Below are positions 26,591-34,493 of a DNA stretch of 47,149 bases, piece after piece (position 1 is the first letter of the stretch; every line of letters starts with the position of its first letter). Origin of the DNA: Elusimicrobiota bacterium (GTDB taxonomy: Bacteria; Elusimicrobiota; UBA8919). The stretch covers positions 1-47,149 of the forward strand of contig JBFLWK010000013.1 of the NCBI GenBank assembly GCA_040757695.1, given 5' to 3'. A program made the position numbers and the translations under genes. Under the pieces are notes generated by a model that saw only the letters and a list, made by a program, of their open reading frames with translations, was not told the origin of the DNA and made no database searches.

Positions 26591-27133
26591 ATGAGAAAAC
26601 TAACAAATCAGGAAAAAGGCGCAATCGGAGTCGTAATCCTTGTAGGTTTATGGGCGTACTGGAAATACCTGTATAAACCTATCACAGGCGAGATTACACG
26701 GCTAGAACAGGATTTAGAACAGAAACAGGCAAAACTTGATGAAACCCGCCGTGCTGCACAGGAACTTGAAGTGCTGGAAGCTGAGTTCAAAATAATAGAA
26801 ATTGAAGCGCGAGAAATGGAGAAAAAATTGCCAAAATCAAAAGAATTGCCTAACCTTATCAGAAACCTAACCAGAAGTTTGGAAAAACATAAACTGAATA
26901 TCCAGAATTTTACACCGTCAAAAGAAAATCCAAAAGCATATTATTCAGAAATACCTATTTCTATGCAGTTAACAGGCTCATATCATAATCTGGCTAATTT
27001 CCTGGCTGAAGTAGGCCAGTATGAGCGTGTATTTAATGCATTTGATATTATTCTGACACCTAAGCCACCAACTAAAGAATCGCCGGATACAATCTCAGCA
27101 TCACTGAAACTGGCTACATATATGGCAAAATAA
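26591..27133 (+). CDS. pilO: Type 4a pilus biogenesis protein PilO
   Basis: 180 residues with a single N-terminal transmembrane helix (GAIGVVILVGLWAYWKYLY), a periplasmic coiled coil (ITRLEQDLEQKQAKLDETRRAAQELEVLEAEF), the central KKLPKSKELPNLIRNLTRSLEKHKLNI segment and the ISMQLTGSYHNLANFLAEVGQYERVFN strand-helix pattern of PilO. Partner of PilN in the inner-membrane platform. Its stop overlaps the pilP start (TAATG), indicating translational coupling. Confidence 0.93.
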   Translation: MRKLTNQEKGAIGVVILVGLWAYWKYLYKPITGEITRLEQDLEQKQAKLDETRRAAQELEVLEAEFKIIEIEAREMEKKLPKSKELPNLIRNLTRSLEKHKLNIQNFTPSKENPKAYYSEIPISMQLTGSYHNLANFLAEVGQYERVFNAFDIILTPKPPTKESPDTISASLKLATYMAK

Positions 27134-27717
27134 TGAAAACAGAAATTAAGAATTCAGAGATTAAGAGATTAAGAGATTTGGAGATTAGGGAAAAAACCAA
27201 CCCTAATTCCCTAATTTCTATTTTCCTAATTTCTATTCTCTTCTCTCTATTCTCTGCTTCTTTTATTGGTTGCGGGAAGAAGTCAACACAACTGACACAG
27301 ACATCTCAGCAGATTACACCAAGACCGAAACCAAAGATTCCACAATATGTTCCACCACCACCTTTACCAAAATATACTTATACTGGCGGAAAATATCGCG
27401 ACCCGTTGATTCCTGCGGGTGGTAGTTATTCATCATCAATTATCGCAGGTGAAGGTGGCACAGTATTATCAGATGAACAACTCGCTACATTACAACTCAA
27501 AGGAATCTTTAGAGACCCAAAAATAGGCGGTATCGCGTTAATCGCAGATACATCCGGCGGGTCATATATCTTGAAAAACGGGAAATTATACGATAGAAAA
27601 AATAAAATTATACCAAAAGTAGCAGGTGTTATTGGCAAAAATATGGTTACGCTTTTTAGTGATAATACTAAACTGGAATTAAAACTAAGAAAAGGTGGGG
27701 AGGAAAAGAAAAAATGA
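27133..27717 (+). CDS. pilP: PilP-like pilus assembly lipoprotein
   Basis: 194 residues. A long repeat-derived N-terminus precedes the hydrophobic segment and a lipobox-like SFIGC (Cys about residue 49). A Pro-rich linker (RPKPKIPQYVPPPPLP) and the PilP beta domain follow (YRDPLIPAGG, LKGIFRDPKIGGIALIADTSGGSYILKNG, VTLFSDNTKLELKL). PilP links the PilNO inner-membrane platform to PilQ in the outer membrane. Residues about 9-18 are encoded by a GAGATTWR octamer x4 and the hydrophobic part by CCTAATTTCTATT-type repeats. It overlaps pilQ by ATGA. Confidence 0.88.
   Translation: MKTEIKNSEIKRLRDLEIREKTNPNSLISIFLISILFSLFSASFIGCGKKSTQLTQTSQQITPRPKPKIPQYVPPPPLPKYTYTGGKYRDPLIPAGGSYSSSIIAGEGGTVLSDEQLATLQLKGIFRDPKIGGIALIADTSGGSYILKNGKLYDRKNKIIPKVAGVIGKNMVTLFSDNTKLELKLRKGGEEKKK
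27157..27188. repeat. GAGATTWR octamer x4 at the pilP N-terminus
   Basis: GAGATTAA twice, GAGATTTG, GAGATTAG. Translated as EIKRLRDLEIR ahead of the lipoprotein signal. CCTAATTTCTATT-like units follow over about 27200-27240 and encode the hydrophobic stretch. Confidence 0.85.
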
Positions 27718-29996
27718 AAAATTCAAAATTCAAAATTCAAAATTGGTGGCAATTGATTTTACTTCTTACTTCTTGTTTCTTGCTTCTTGCTTCTTCATAT
27801 GCGTCTCAACTAAAAGACATCACTGTAAAATCTGCAGAAAACCAAGATACACTGACTGTATCGGTTTCTTCAAAAACAAAGTTCAATATATTCAGTATGT
27901 CTGAACCAAGCCGACTGGTTATAGAATTAAGCAACTGCGAATACGCAATAACCAGCAAAATAACCGCTGAGACAAGTTTCATAAAAGGAATCCGTAGCGG
28001 ACAGTATCAGGATAAACCTCGAAAAATAGCACGGATTGTTGTTGACTTAAAAAAGCCGGTGCGGTTTTCATCAAAATCAACAAATAACGAAATATCTATC
28101 ACACTTAAAGAAAAAGTTATTACAGATTCATCAGTTCGAAAATCTACTGAAACTGTAAAACCAGAAGTCGCTAAATCTACGAGTGCTGTAGTTAGCAAAC
28201 CTAAACCTAAACCTAAACCAGCGCCTAAAAAGAAAACTGCTACACCACCCCCTACAATTGCAAAATCTACAGAAACTGTAAAGCCAGAAGTCGCTAAATC
28301 TACAATTACCGTCGTTAGCAAACCTAAACCAAAAAAGAAATCTATTACTACAATTGCAAAATCTACCGAAACTGTAAAGCCAGCAGTCGCTAAATCTACA
28401 ATTACCGTCGTTAGCAAACCTAAACCAAAAAAGAAATCTACTACTACAATTGCAAAATCTACCGAAACTGTAAAGCCAGCAGTCGCGGCACCAGCACCTA
28501 CACCCACTCCTGCACCTACACCTGCTGCCAAGCCAGAGGAGATAGTAAAACCCAGCACTGCACCAATAAGTATCGCTAAAGTAACAGAACCGAAAAGGGT
28601 GGAAAAAGTAGAAATCAAACCCAATATACCTGATAAAGAACATCTGGAACTTGTGAAAGAAATAAAGGAAAAAGGAACTGTGCCAATTACACCAACAATC
28701 AGTAAAAAACAGAAAGCAAAAAAGCCAGAAGCAAAAAAACCGACCCAACAGACTCAACCAACCCAACCCACTCTCAAATCCGGTGAATTACCAAAAGACC
28801 TGGTCACACTTGATTTCACAGATGCGGATATAAAGGATGTACTTCAGGTGCTCGCAGTAAAAACCGGGATGAATATCATCTACAGCGATGATGTCACCGG
28901 CACTGTCTCACTCCATCTTGAGAATGTGCCATTTGACGAAGCGATGTCGCTTATCCTTCAAATGAAAGGATTTGTTTTGCAACAGGTTGGCACAAATATC
29001 CTTAGAATAATGACACCTGCAACACTTGCTAAAGAACGCGCAGATGCAGTCCAGGTAACACAGATTTATCAACTGAGTTATGCTAAAGCATCGGATATGA
29101 GCGCCAAACTAACAGCTATTATGACTGCTGAAAACCAGAAAATTACCGTCCAAACCGACGATAGAACCAACAGCGTAATAGTTACATCTACACCGGAAGG
29201 GCTTTTGAGAGCACAAACACTGATAAAGAAGTTAGATGTGAAGCCCGAGCAGGTCTTGATAGAAGCCAAAATTGTAGAAATACAGTTTGAAACTTCAAAA
29301 GATTTAGGTATTGAATGGAACCTTGCAAAAGGCGATATCGCAGGTGGCGATACTTCAGGAATCGGTACCTCTGATAGTGATTCTGTTGATTATGGCGCGA
29401 CTGAGGAAGACAAACGAGAACCTTCAGGTGTAGGTGTTGCAGCACCTTCAGCGAGCACTGTGGGTTCATTTACATTCGGTTATTTCAAAAGCGATATGTT
29501 ATTAACTGCACGGCTGGCTGCTGCGCAAGCCAAAGGTAATGCCAAAGTCCTGTCTCAACCACGCGTCGCAACATTGAATAATATGGAAGCAAAAATTGTC
29601 GTTGGCGACCAGATACCTATCCCGCAAACTACCGTAACAACCGCTGGTGCTACGCAATCTACCACTTACATAACAACAGGAATCCAATTAACAGTAACAC
29701 CAACAATAAATGCAGACGGCAGAATCACAATGAACGTGAAACCAGAGGTTTCTTACGCTGGTGGAGGCACACCACCGCGAATATCAACCCGGAATGCAGA
29801 AACTACAGTGCTGGTAAAAGATGGCGAAACAATAGTGATTGGCGGTATGATAACAGACCAGGAACGAAACAGTATTTCACAGGTGCCGCTGTTAGGCGAC
29901 TTGCCGGTGCTTGGCAGTTTCTTCAAGAATCAGCATAATGAAAAAACCAAAACGGAACTTCTTGTATTTGTAACACCTTACATAATGAAAGAATAA
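27714..29996 (+). CDS. pilQ: Type IV pilus secretin PilQ
   Basis: 760 residues. Order: signal peptide (about 1-31), an AMIN domain (about 34-130; KFNIFSMSEPSRLVIELSNC), a Lys/Pro-rich repetitive linker (about 140-340), secretin N0/STN (about 363-430; VTLDFTDADIKDVLQVLAVKTGMNIIYSDDVTG), an N1 domain (VTQIYQLSYAKASDMSAKL), and the secretin channel (about 595-760; GNAKVLSQPRVATLNNMEAKIVVG, GIQLTVTPTINADGRITMNVKPEVS, ETTVLVKDGETIVIGGM, VPLLGDLPVLGSFFKN). It forms the outer-membrane pore for the pilus. The signal peptide is encoded largely by two heptamer arrays (27721-27741 and 27761-27795). A single AMIN domain is present. Length is typical. Confidence 0.97.
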   Translation: MKNSKFKIQNWWQLILLLTSCFLLLASSYASQLKDITVKSAENQDTLTVSVSSKTKFNIFSMSEPSRLVIELSNCEYAITSKITAETSFIKGIRSGQYQDKPRKIARIVVDLKKPVRFSSKSTNNEISITLKEKVITDSSVRKSTETVKPEVAKSTSAVVSKPKPKPKPAPKKKTATPPPTIAKSTETVKPEVAKSTITVVSKPKPKKKSITTIAKSTETVKPAVAKSTITVVSKPKPKKKSTTTIAKSTETVKPAVAAPAPTPTPAPTPAAKPEEIVKPSTAPISIAKVTEPKRVEKVEIKPNIPDKEHLELVKEIKEKGTVPITPTISKKQKAKKPEAKKPTQQTQPTQPTLKSGELPKDLVTLDFTDADIKDVLQVLAVKTGMNIIYSDDVTGTVSLHLENVPFDEAMSLILQMKGFVLQQVGTNILRIMTPATLAKERADAVQVTQIYQLSYAKASDMSAKLTAIMTAENQKITVQTDDRTNSVIVTSTPEGLLRAQTLIKKLDVKPEQVLIEAKIVEIQFETSKDLGIEWNLAKGDIAGGDTSGIGTSDSDSVDYGATEEDKREPSGVGVAAPSASTVGSFTFGYFKSDMLLTARLAAAQAKGNAKVLSQPRVATLNNMEAKIVVGDQIPIPQTTVTTAGATQSTTYITTGIQLTVTPTINADGRITMNVKPEVSYAGGGTPPRISTRNAETTVLVKDGETIVIGGMITDQERNSISQVPLLGDLPVLGSFFKNQHNEKTKTELLVFVTPYIMKE
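27721..27741. repeat. ATTCAAA heptamer x3 at the pilQ N-terminus
   Basis: Three perfect copies starting in codon 3, translated as SKFKIQN. Confidence 0.9.
27761..27795. repeat. RYTTCTT heptamer x5 encoding the PilQ signal peptide
   Basis: ACTTCTT twice, GTTTCTT, GCTTCTT twice. Translated as LLTSCFLLLASS. The same heptamer in the same reading phase encodes the signal peptide of the PorV-like gene at 34847-34874. Confidence 0.92.
28254..28488 (+). repeat. 96-base tandem repeat in the PilQ linker
   Basis: Units at 28254-28349 and 28350-28445, with a partial unit from 28446; a longer variant precedes 28254. Each encodes about 32 residues of the type TIAKSTETVKPAVAKST then ITVVSKPKPKKK. The length, a multiple of three, keeps the frame. 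Confidence 0.9.
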
Positions 29997-30066
29997 AATA
30001 AGGTTACAGGTTAAAGGTTAAAGGTTAAAATTAAGAAAATATCTGGACTACAACAACAAGTTAATA

Positions 30067-30135
30067 GGACGCAGATTTTCGCAGAAAAAACAGATTTAAA
30101 ATTTATATTTTAAAAATCTGCGTACATCTGCGTCC
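30067..30135. repeat. 69-base inverted repeat
   Basis: GGACGCAGAT (30067-30076) pairs with ATCTGCGTCC (30126-30135). Inside, CAGATTT/AAATCTG and TTAAAA stretches offer alternative pairings. Confidence 0.75.
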
Positions 30136-30160
30136 AAAAAAGGAAATTCCTATGCTTTTC

Positions 30161-30182
30161 AATTAGTACAAATGTACTAATT
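30161..30182. repeat. 22-base CAAATG-centred palindrome
   Basis: Arms AATTAGTACA and TGTACTAATT around AA. It is preceded by TTTTC, as at 9480. Confidence 0.9.
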
Positions 30183-30262
30183 CAATTTTTGCTCAATCTT
30201 TTAATTTTTAATTACCTTTTTTAGTGTTTATTCGTGTTAATTCGTGGTTAAAAAATTTTCTT

Positions 30263-30961
30263 GTGAATAAATTTCTATTAAAACATGCTAAACTGAAACC
30301 TAAAATAGCAGTAGTTATTTCCGATAAAGAAGCTAATAATACAATAAAAAAACTATCCGGAATTGACATTTTAGAAATCAGAGTAGACCAGTTTAAGAAG
30401 TTAAATCTTGAGTATATAACAGATATTGTAAAAATCAGAAAACAAACAGGACTGCCACTGATTTTAACTGTTCGGAGTAAAGAAGAAGGTGGCGAAAAAA
30501 AAATCACTGACACAGTAAAACTTGAGATTTTCAAGAGAGCTATCAGATTGGTTGATGTTGTGGACATAGAATTAAAATCGGATATCATCTCAGCGGTTGT
30601 AAAACTTGCTAAAAAAAACAAGAAAACGGTTATTGTCTCGTTTCATAATTTTAAGAAGACACCTGTAAAAAAAGTATTAACAGGTATCGTAAAAAAAGCT
30701 AAAAAGCTAGGCGCTGATATAGTTAAAATCGCAACACAAGCAAATAAGCCAGACGATGTTGTTAACTTGATGGAGTTTACCCGAAAATATAAAGCCCAAA
30801 ATCTAATCACTATTTCGTTAGGTAAAACTGGTAATATATCCCGTTTAATTTCACCGCTGTTTGGTTCTTTGATTGTTTACTCTTACATCAACAAACCATA
30901 TGGGACAGGTCAGCTGCCATTGACTGTTTTACAAGACCATTTGCGGCTGTATTACCATTAA
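30263..30961 (+). CDS. aroD: Type I 3-dehydroquinate dehydratase
   Basis: About 233 residues from GTG 30263, or 245 from the ATG at 30224. It converts 3-dehydroquinate to 3-dehydroshikimate via a Schiff base. Visible active-site features: EIRVDQF (E/R/D of the substrate pocket), SFHNFKKTP with catalytic His (residue 128 from GTG) and ADIVKIATQ with the Schiff-base Lys (155). The C-terminal end carries INKPYGTGQLPL, which matches the substrate-loop region. The GTG is preferred because the extra MFIRVNSWLKNFL is encoded by a TTAATTCGTG-type repeat. No other shikimate genes are nearby. Confidence 0.93.
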   Translation: MNKFLLKHAKLKPKIAVVISDKEANNTIKKLSGIDILEIRVDQFKKLNLEYITDIVKIRKQTGLPLILTVRSKEEGGEKKITDTVKLEIFKRAIRLVDVVDIELKSDIISAVVKLAKKNKKTVIVSFHNFKKTPVKKVLTGIVKKAKKLGADIVKIATQANKPDDVVNLMEFTRKYKAQNLITISLGKTGNISRLISPLFGSLIVYSYINKPYGTGQLPLTVLQDHLRLYYH

Positions 30962-30991
30962 GAAAAAAAATTGTAACTATCTATTTTTTGC

Positions 30992-31019
30992 TTGACAAAA
31001 TTTATTTATTTTGTATAAT
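30992..31019 (+). promoter_or_regulatory. Sigma-70-type promoter before the small-ORF cluster
   Basis: TTGACA (30992-30997), 16-bp spacer, perfect TATAAT (31014-31019). It drives the small coiled-coil ORFs and perhaps the exported protein at 31996. Confidence 0.8.
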
Positions 31020-31064
31020 GAATAAACCAAAGTATTTACCACTGAAGCACAGAATCACGGAATA

Positions 31065-31100
31065 ATGTCATTCCCGAATGCCTCTGTCGGGAATCTATTC
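31065..31100 (+). repeat. 36-base palindromic element, copy 2
   Basis: Starts ATGTCATTCCCGAATG and ends CGGGAATCTATTC. It is nested between longer arms, ACCACTGAAGCAC on the left and GTGTTTCAGTGGT on the right, which pair with one mismatch. The apparent ORF MSFPNASVGNLF is just this element translated. Confidence 0.9.
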
Positions 31101-31127
31101 AGTGTTTCAGTGGTTAAAAGAATAAAT

Positions 31128-31253
31128 ATGTTTGAAAAAGTGGATAGCAGATTTGAACAGGTAGACAGGCAAATTACCAGTCTTTTTACCCGTTTAGCTG
31201 TTGGTTTTAGTATCATTGGTTTCCTTATCGTTTTATTTGGTTTTCTAAGATAA
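31128..31253 (+). CDS. Tiny coiled-coil/transmembrane protein
   Basis: 41 residues from the ATG downstream of the palindromic element: a short amphipathic coiled coil (MFEKVDSRFEQVDRQITSLF) then one membrane helix (LAVGFSIIGFLIVLFGFL). It resembles the ends of longer FxQVDxR coiled-coil proteins, so it may be a reduced version. No strong Shine-Dalgarno. Function unknown. Confidence 0.55.
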   Translation: MFEKVDSRFEQVDRQITSLFTRLAVGFSIIGFLIVLFGFLR

Positions 31254-31343
31254 GAATGGGGACGGAGGAAAGTAGTTGCGAGGTTTCCTCGCCTATCTTG
31301 ATATAGTGCTGATGTTTTAACCTCGTTATACTGAAAGTCCAAT
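31254..31343 (+). other. Spacer with a possible ribosome-site-masking hairpin
   Basis: GCGAGG-TTT-CCTCGC forms a 6-bp hairpin (about 31278-31292). GAGGAAA at about 31266 could instead pair with TTTCCTC. A GGAGGAAA Shine-Dalgarno-like sequence is present but no start codon follows within range. A decayed small gene is possible. Confidence 0.35.
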
Positions 31344-31583
31344 ATGATGAATACGGCAGTTGATACATTAAAGATTTTTGAACGGTTAAAAAAAGCCGAC
31401 CTTACTGAAAAAGCTGCTAAAGAAATAGCCGAAACTTTTAAAGAAACCATAGAAGACCAACTTATTACAAAGGTATATCTTGACCAAAGATTGGCAGAAC
31501 TTAAAACCGAAATAATCAAATGGGTTGCAGGTATGCTCGTAGCCCAAGCCGCAATAGTAGCCACTTTGGTAAAACTTTTATGA
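31344..31583 (+). CDS. Small DUF1640/CCDC90-like coiled-coil membrane protein
   Basis: 79 residues. The N-terminal part (DTLKIFERLKKADLTEKAAKEIAETFKE) and the tail (LAELKTEIIKWVAGMLVAQAAIVATLVKLL) match the compact bacterial DUF1640/CCDC90-like pattern of an amphipathic coiled coil ending in one membrane helix. Two adjacent ATGs (31344, 31347) are possible. Function unknown in bacteria; the topology (C-terminal anchor) is opposite to that of the paralogs at 12895, 26271 and 34494. Confidence 0.75.
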   Translation: MMNTAVDTLKIFERLKKADLTEKAAKEIAETFKETIEDQLITKVYLDQRLAELKTEIIKWVAGMLVAQAAIVATLVKLL

Positions 31584-31606
31584 ATTAAGCAGGGATAAAC
31601 CTCAAT

Positions 31607-31727
31607 ATGGCTGTAATTGCTATACCACGAATTTTACGTGAAAAACTTTCAGATGAAGGCGCTGATGCACTGGATTGGACAGTTCGCTTCCATTACCACT
31701 GTTTTGTTTTTATTCTTCAAAAGATAA
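31607..31727 (+). pseudogene. Remnant of a second small coiled-coil membrane protein with internal deletion
   Basis: From ATG 31607 the frame reads MAVIAIPRILREKLSDEGADAL, a typical start for longer coiled-coil membrane proteins of this class. From 31671 the +1 frame reads WIGQFASITTVLFLFFKR and stops at 31725-31727, which looks like the C-terminal membrane helix of the same class. The central coiled coil is missing and the two ends are out of frame, so the gene appears to have lost its middle by deletion. The undisturbed first frame would instead give a 46-residue peptide ending at 31745. Confidence 0.6.
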
Positions 31728-31763
31728 AGCATTATATCTTTAAATAACCAAATGGGGTCAGAA

Positions 31764-31988
31764 ATGGATAATACTAATAAGATTCTAAAAGAGTTAGTAA
31801 AGTTTGTGCGGGAACAGCGAAAAATGAATGTTCAGTTCCATGCTGATATGGAAAAAGCAAACATTGAACAGCATAAAATGAATATGTATATTGAAAAACG
31901 ATTACAACTACATTATACATTACTCCGTGAACAACGGGAATGGTTAAAGAATCATGAAGTAAGATTAAAAACAATAGAAGTAAAATAA
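31764..31988 (+). CDS. Small soluble coiled-coil protein
   Basis: 74 residues from the ATG preceded by GGGGT, or 78 from the ATG at 31752. A charged helical protein without a membrane segment (ILKELVKFVREQRKMNVQF...). The tail REWLKNHEVRLKTIE resembles KWLRDHNVRFGLHWQEI at the end of the 12117-12374 protein, and both have an HxKxM/L-rich middle. It lies 7 bp upstream of the exported sorting-tail protein, so it is cotranscribed with it. Confidence 0.65.
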   Translation: MDNTNKILKELVKFVREQRKMNVQFHADMEKANIEQHKMNMYIEKRLQLHYTLLREQREWLKNHEVRLKTIEVK

Positions 31989-31995
31989 AAATAAT

Positions 31996-34023
31996 ATGCG
32001 AAAAATAGGAATTGTTGCTGTTTTATTTTTGTTGTGTTTCATCACTCTAAACAAAACATTTGCTGTAAGTATTGAGCAAGGGAATGTCTCATGGTCGCCT
32101 GAGTCTTATACGAATACAATAAGTTGGTCTGATGCAGATCCGCTTTTTTCAACTTCGGTAGTATATTACCATGTATTCCGTCAGTTCGGTCAGGCAACTC
32201 CTGAATATCAGAAGTACACTATTAACGGTGCCGACAACATTTATCCCGGTTATTATGTTAATCCCTCTACTAAAAATGGTTCCATTTACCTGGGTTATAC
32301 AGATGAAACAACTTTTACAGACCAAGTTTCACCAATGTGTGATACCAATTTTGGTGCGGATTATAGGTACCTCGTGGTTGCATTAGATACTGGAACTGCT
32401 GAATGGCCACGAAATCTCGCTAAAGATCAGTCCAATATTCGTATTACTACAGAGTATTATTTTACTGCCGATGAACTTGATTTTATCCATAATATGAAAC
32501 GGGCAGATGCAGCCGGCTCACAGGATGGCTTCGGGCAGAAATGGACTTTTACATATAAACTTAAATGGGATGCCTATATAAATATGGAAATATATTCTCC
32601 AAACGGAACATTTACATATAGTTCGTCAGATGTAGACACTGTTTATGATGGTGAACGCTCTAATACTAGCCCTCAAGCCCTAATAAAAACAATAGTTGAT
32701 TATACAAACTTAACAAGCGCAGCAAGAAGTTTCCAAATGGCAGATAACAGCTATACAAATGAAGAAGTTTGGGATTGCAGGGATTCGTCAGGAAATGTCG
32801 TTCCTAACGGCGTTTATTATGTCTTATTCAAAGCATACACGCATAACCCTTATACAGGCACTCCACGGTTCGTAGGACAGTGGTTTGGCTGTATACCGGT
32901 TGATATCCTGCGAATTACAAAAATAACAACACAGGGTATTTCGGGTTCAGGTGGTACCGCTTCAATCGGCTATACTATCAATGGCGATGCTAATGTGTAT
33001 ATTTTAATATGTTCTTCAGGAACTGCGTTTACTCGCGCTACATCTGAAGGTGACTTAACATTTCTTGGTAGTAATACCTATCATTATTATACAGGGTTTC
33101 CACTGCCACTTAATGACGCAAAAACTGCAGTTGATGCGTCAAAATTGAAAAAGGTGCTTGTTTTTTATCGGAAATATGGAACATATACAGAAACATGGAA
33201 TGGCTTAGACCAAAATGGCGGCACTTTAGCAAATGGTATCTATGCTGTTTCATTTGCTGGACGGGATGGCTACGGGAATAATGCGCTTAATGCACAGGGT
33301 AATGACGGACCTATTGAAACAACTATTACTATTGATAAAACAGCGGCAGAAACAGCACAGGATTCTACAGCACCAACTATCAGTAAATGGTATGTCAATA
33401 GTAGCGAAATTTCAGCAGGTCAGACAATAGATCAGCCAATTACCTCTGTAGCAGTTGATATTGCAGATGAAACCGGTGGCTCCGGTGTGAATATCAGTGC
33501 TTGCACAATCAGTTTAACACTTACAGGTGCTACTACAACATCTGTCTCAGGCACTACTACTAACGATGGTACGGATACATTAACATTTACACCAACCCAA
33601 ACTGTAAATACAAATGGTACATATACAATCAGTATAACAGCAATTGATACAACTGGTAATTCGAAAAACTATACCCGCAGTTTCTCAGTTAGTATAACAG
33701 CCGCGGGGACTGTTACTTCGTTTGAAAATTCGGTCAAGGCATATCCAAATCCTGCAAAAAGAGTTAACTTGGCAACAATCGCATATAACATAACCGCTGC
33801 TTCAACACTTTCACTTGAGATATACAATATACTTGGTGAGTTAGTTTATACGGATGAATGGGAAGATACCTCCGCGGGTTCAAAAACAAGAACTTGGAAT
33901 TTGGTAAATGGTTCAAAAAATGTAGGCGCTAAAGTAGGTAGCGGCGTGTATATCTATAAAATAACAGCAAAAGATGGAACAAGCACATACTCAGTAACCA
34001 AAAAATTGATAGTGATACAATAA
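31996..34023 (+). CDS. Exported protein with type IX-like C-terminal sorting / FlgD-Ig-like domain
   Basis: 675 residues. A signal peptide (MRKIGIVAVLFLLCFITLNKTFA) precedes beta-rich domains, including FlgD-like 'wrapping' segments (EVWDCRDSSGNVVPNGVYYVLFKAY; ETWNGLDQNGGTLANGIYAVSFAGRDGYGN) and a bacterial Ig-like domain (about 465-565). Residues about 576-675 form the tail SVKAYPNPAKR ... SLEIYNILGELVYTDEW ... GSGVYIYKITAKDG ... VTKKLIVIQ, the consensus of type IX (Por) sorting domains, which are also found as FlgD-Ig-like tails in several candidate phyla. It is probably a surface-attached structural or adhesive protein. A PorV-like barrel is encoded 800 bp downstream, which supports outer-membrane export. 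Confidence 0.88.
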   Translation: MRKIGIVAVLFLLCFITLNKTFAVSIEQGNVSWSPESYTNTISWSDADPLFSTSVVYYHVFRQFGQATPEYQKYTINGADNIYPGYYVNPSTKNGSIYLGYTDETTFTDQVSPMCDTNFGADYRYLVVALDTGTAEWPRNLAKDQSNIRITTEYYFTADELDFIHNMKRADAAGSQDGFGQKWTFTYKLKWDAYINMEIYSPNGTFTYSSSDVDTVYDGERSNTSPQALIKTIVDYTNLTSAARSFQMADNSYTNEEVWDCRDSSGNVVPNGVYYVLFKAYTHNPYTGTPRFVGQWFGCIPVDILRITKITTQGISGSGGTASIGYTINGDANVYILICSSGTAFTRATSEGDLTFLGSNTYHYYTGFPLPLNDAKTAVDASKLKKVLVFYRKYGTYTETWNGLDQNGGTLANGIYAVSFAGRDGYGNNALNAQGNDGPIETTITIDKTAAETAQDSTAPTISKWYVNSSEISAGQTIDQPITSVAVDIADETGGSGVNISACTISLTLTGATTTSVSGTTTNDGTDTLTFTPTQTVNTNGTYTISITAIDTTGNSKNYTRSFSVSITAAGTVTSFENSVKAYPNPAKRVNLATIAYNITAASTLSLEIYNILGELVYTDEWEDTSAGSKTRTWNLVNGSKNVGAKVGSGVYIYKITAKDGTSTYSVTKKLIVIQ

Positions 34024-34051
34024 AGAAAGGCAGGTTAAAATTAAGGTAAAA

Positions 34052-34477
34052 ATGAAAATGAAAAATAAAAAATTAATAACCCAAGAAGAATACTTTAAAG
34101 AAGCAGTCAGATACTATAAAAATGCAAAAAATTTGTTAAAACAGACAAAAGTTGAATATAATAGGTATCAGGATTTAAAGCATGTTAGAGAATCCGCATC
34201 TACATGTTATTTATCTGTTCTGTTTGCTATTAATGGTTATTTGATAAAACGCGGAATCCCGGCTGACAGGATTCCAACTTCTATTACACAATACTGGGAA
34301 TTGTTGAATAAGAACCTTGTGCATAATGGCAAAATCAAAAGCGCATTCCAAACTGTATATGAAATATTACATATCACAGGATATTATCGCGGTACAGGTG
34401 ATGTAAATGCAATAAAAGGAGGTTTTGAAAAAGCAAAATTGGTTATTGAGACATTAACCGGTGAAAAAATAAAATAG
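34052..34477 (+). CDS. DUF5618-like protein
   Basis: 141 residues, mostly helical. The segments EYFKEAVRYYKNAKNLLKQ, YQDLKHVRESASTCYLSVLFAINGYLIKRGI and HNGKIKSAFQTVYEILHITGYYRGTGDVNAIKGGFEKAK match my recollection of the DUF5618 pattern, a HEPN-like four-helix arrangement. Role unknown; no nucleotidyltransferase partner is adjacent. Two ATGs (34052, 34058) are possible. Confidence 0.7.
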   Translation: MKMKNKKLITQEEYFKEAVRYYKNAKNLLKQTKVEYNRYQDLKHVRESASTCYLSVLFAINGYLIKRGIPADRIPTSITQYWELLNKNLVHNGKIKSAFQTVYEILHITGYYRGTGDVNAIKGGFEKAKLVIETLTGEKIK

Positions 34478-34493
34478 GGACGGAGCAAATTAA

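Larger units (their letters stand above)
29997..30262. other. Repeat-only spacer between pilQ and aroD
   Basis: Contains GGTTAAA x3 (30009-30029), a 69-base inverted repeat (30067-30135) with arms GGACGCAGAT/ATCTGCGTCC, a CAAATG-centred palindrome (30161-30182) and a GTGTTAATTCGTGGTTA phrase next to the aroD start. No promoter of the window's strong type is seen, so aroD may depend on read-through. Confidence 0.65.

Noticed and set aside
28007-28766. Two long antisense ORFs (about 205 and 211 codons) opposite pilQ
   Set aside because: They are the reverse translation of the Lys/Pro-rich 96-base repeats of the PilQ linker. The sense frame has full AMIN and secretin domains.
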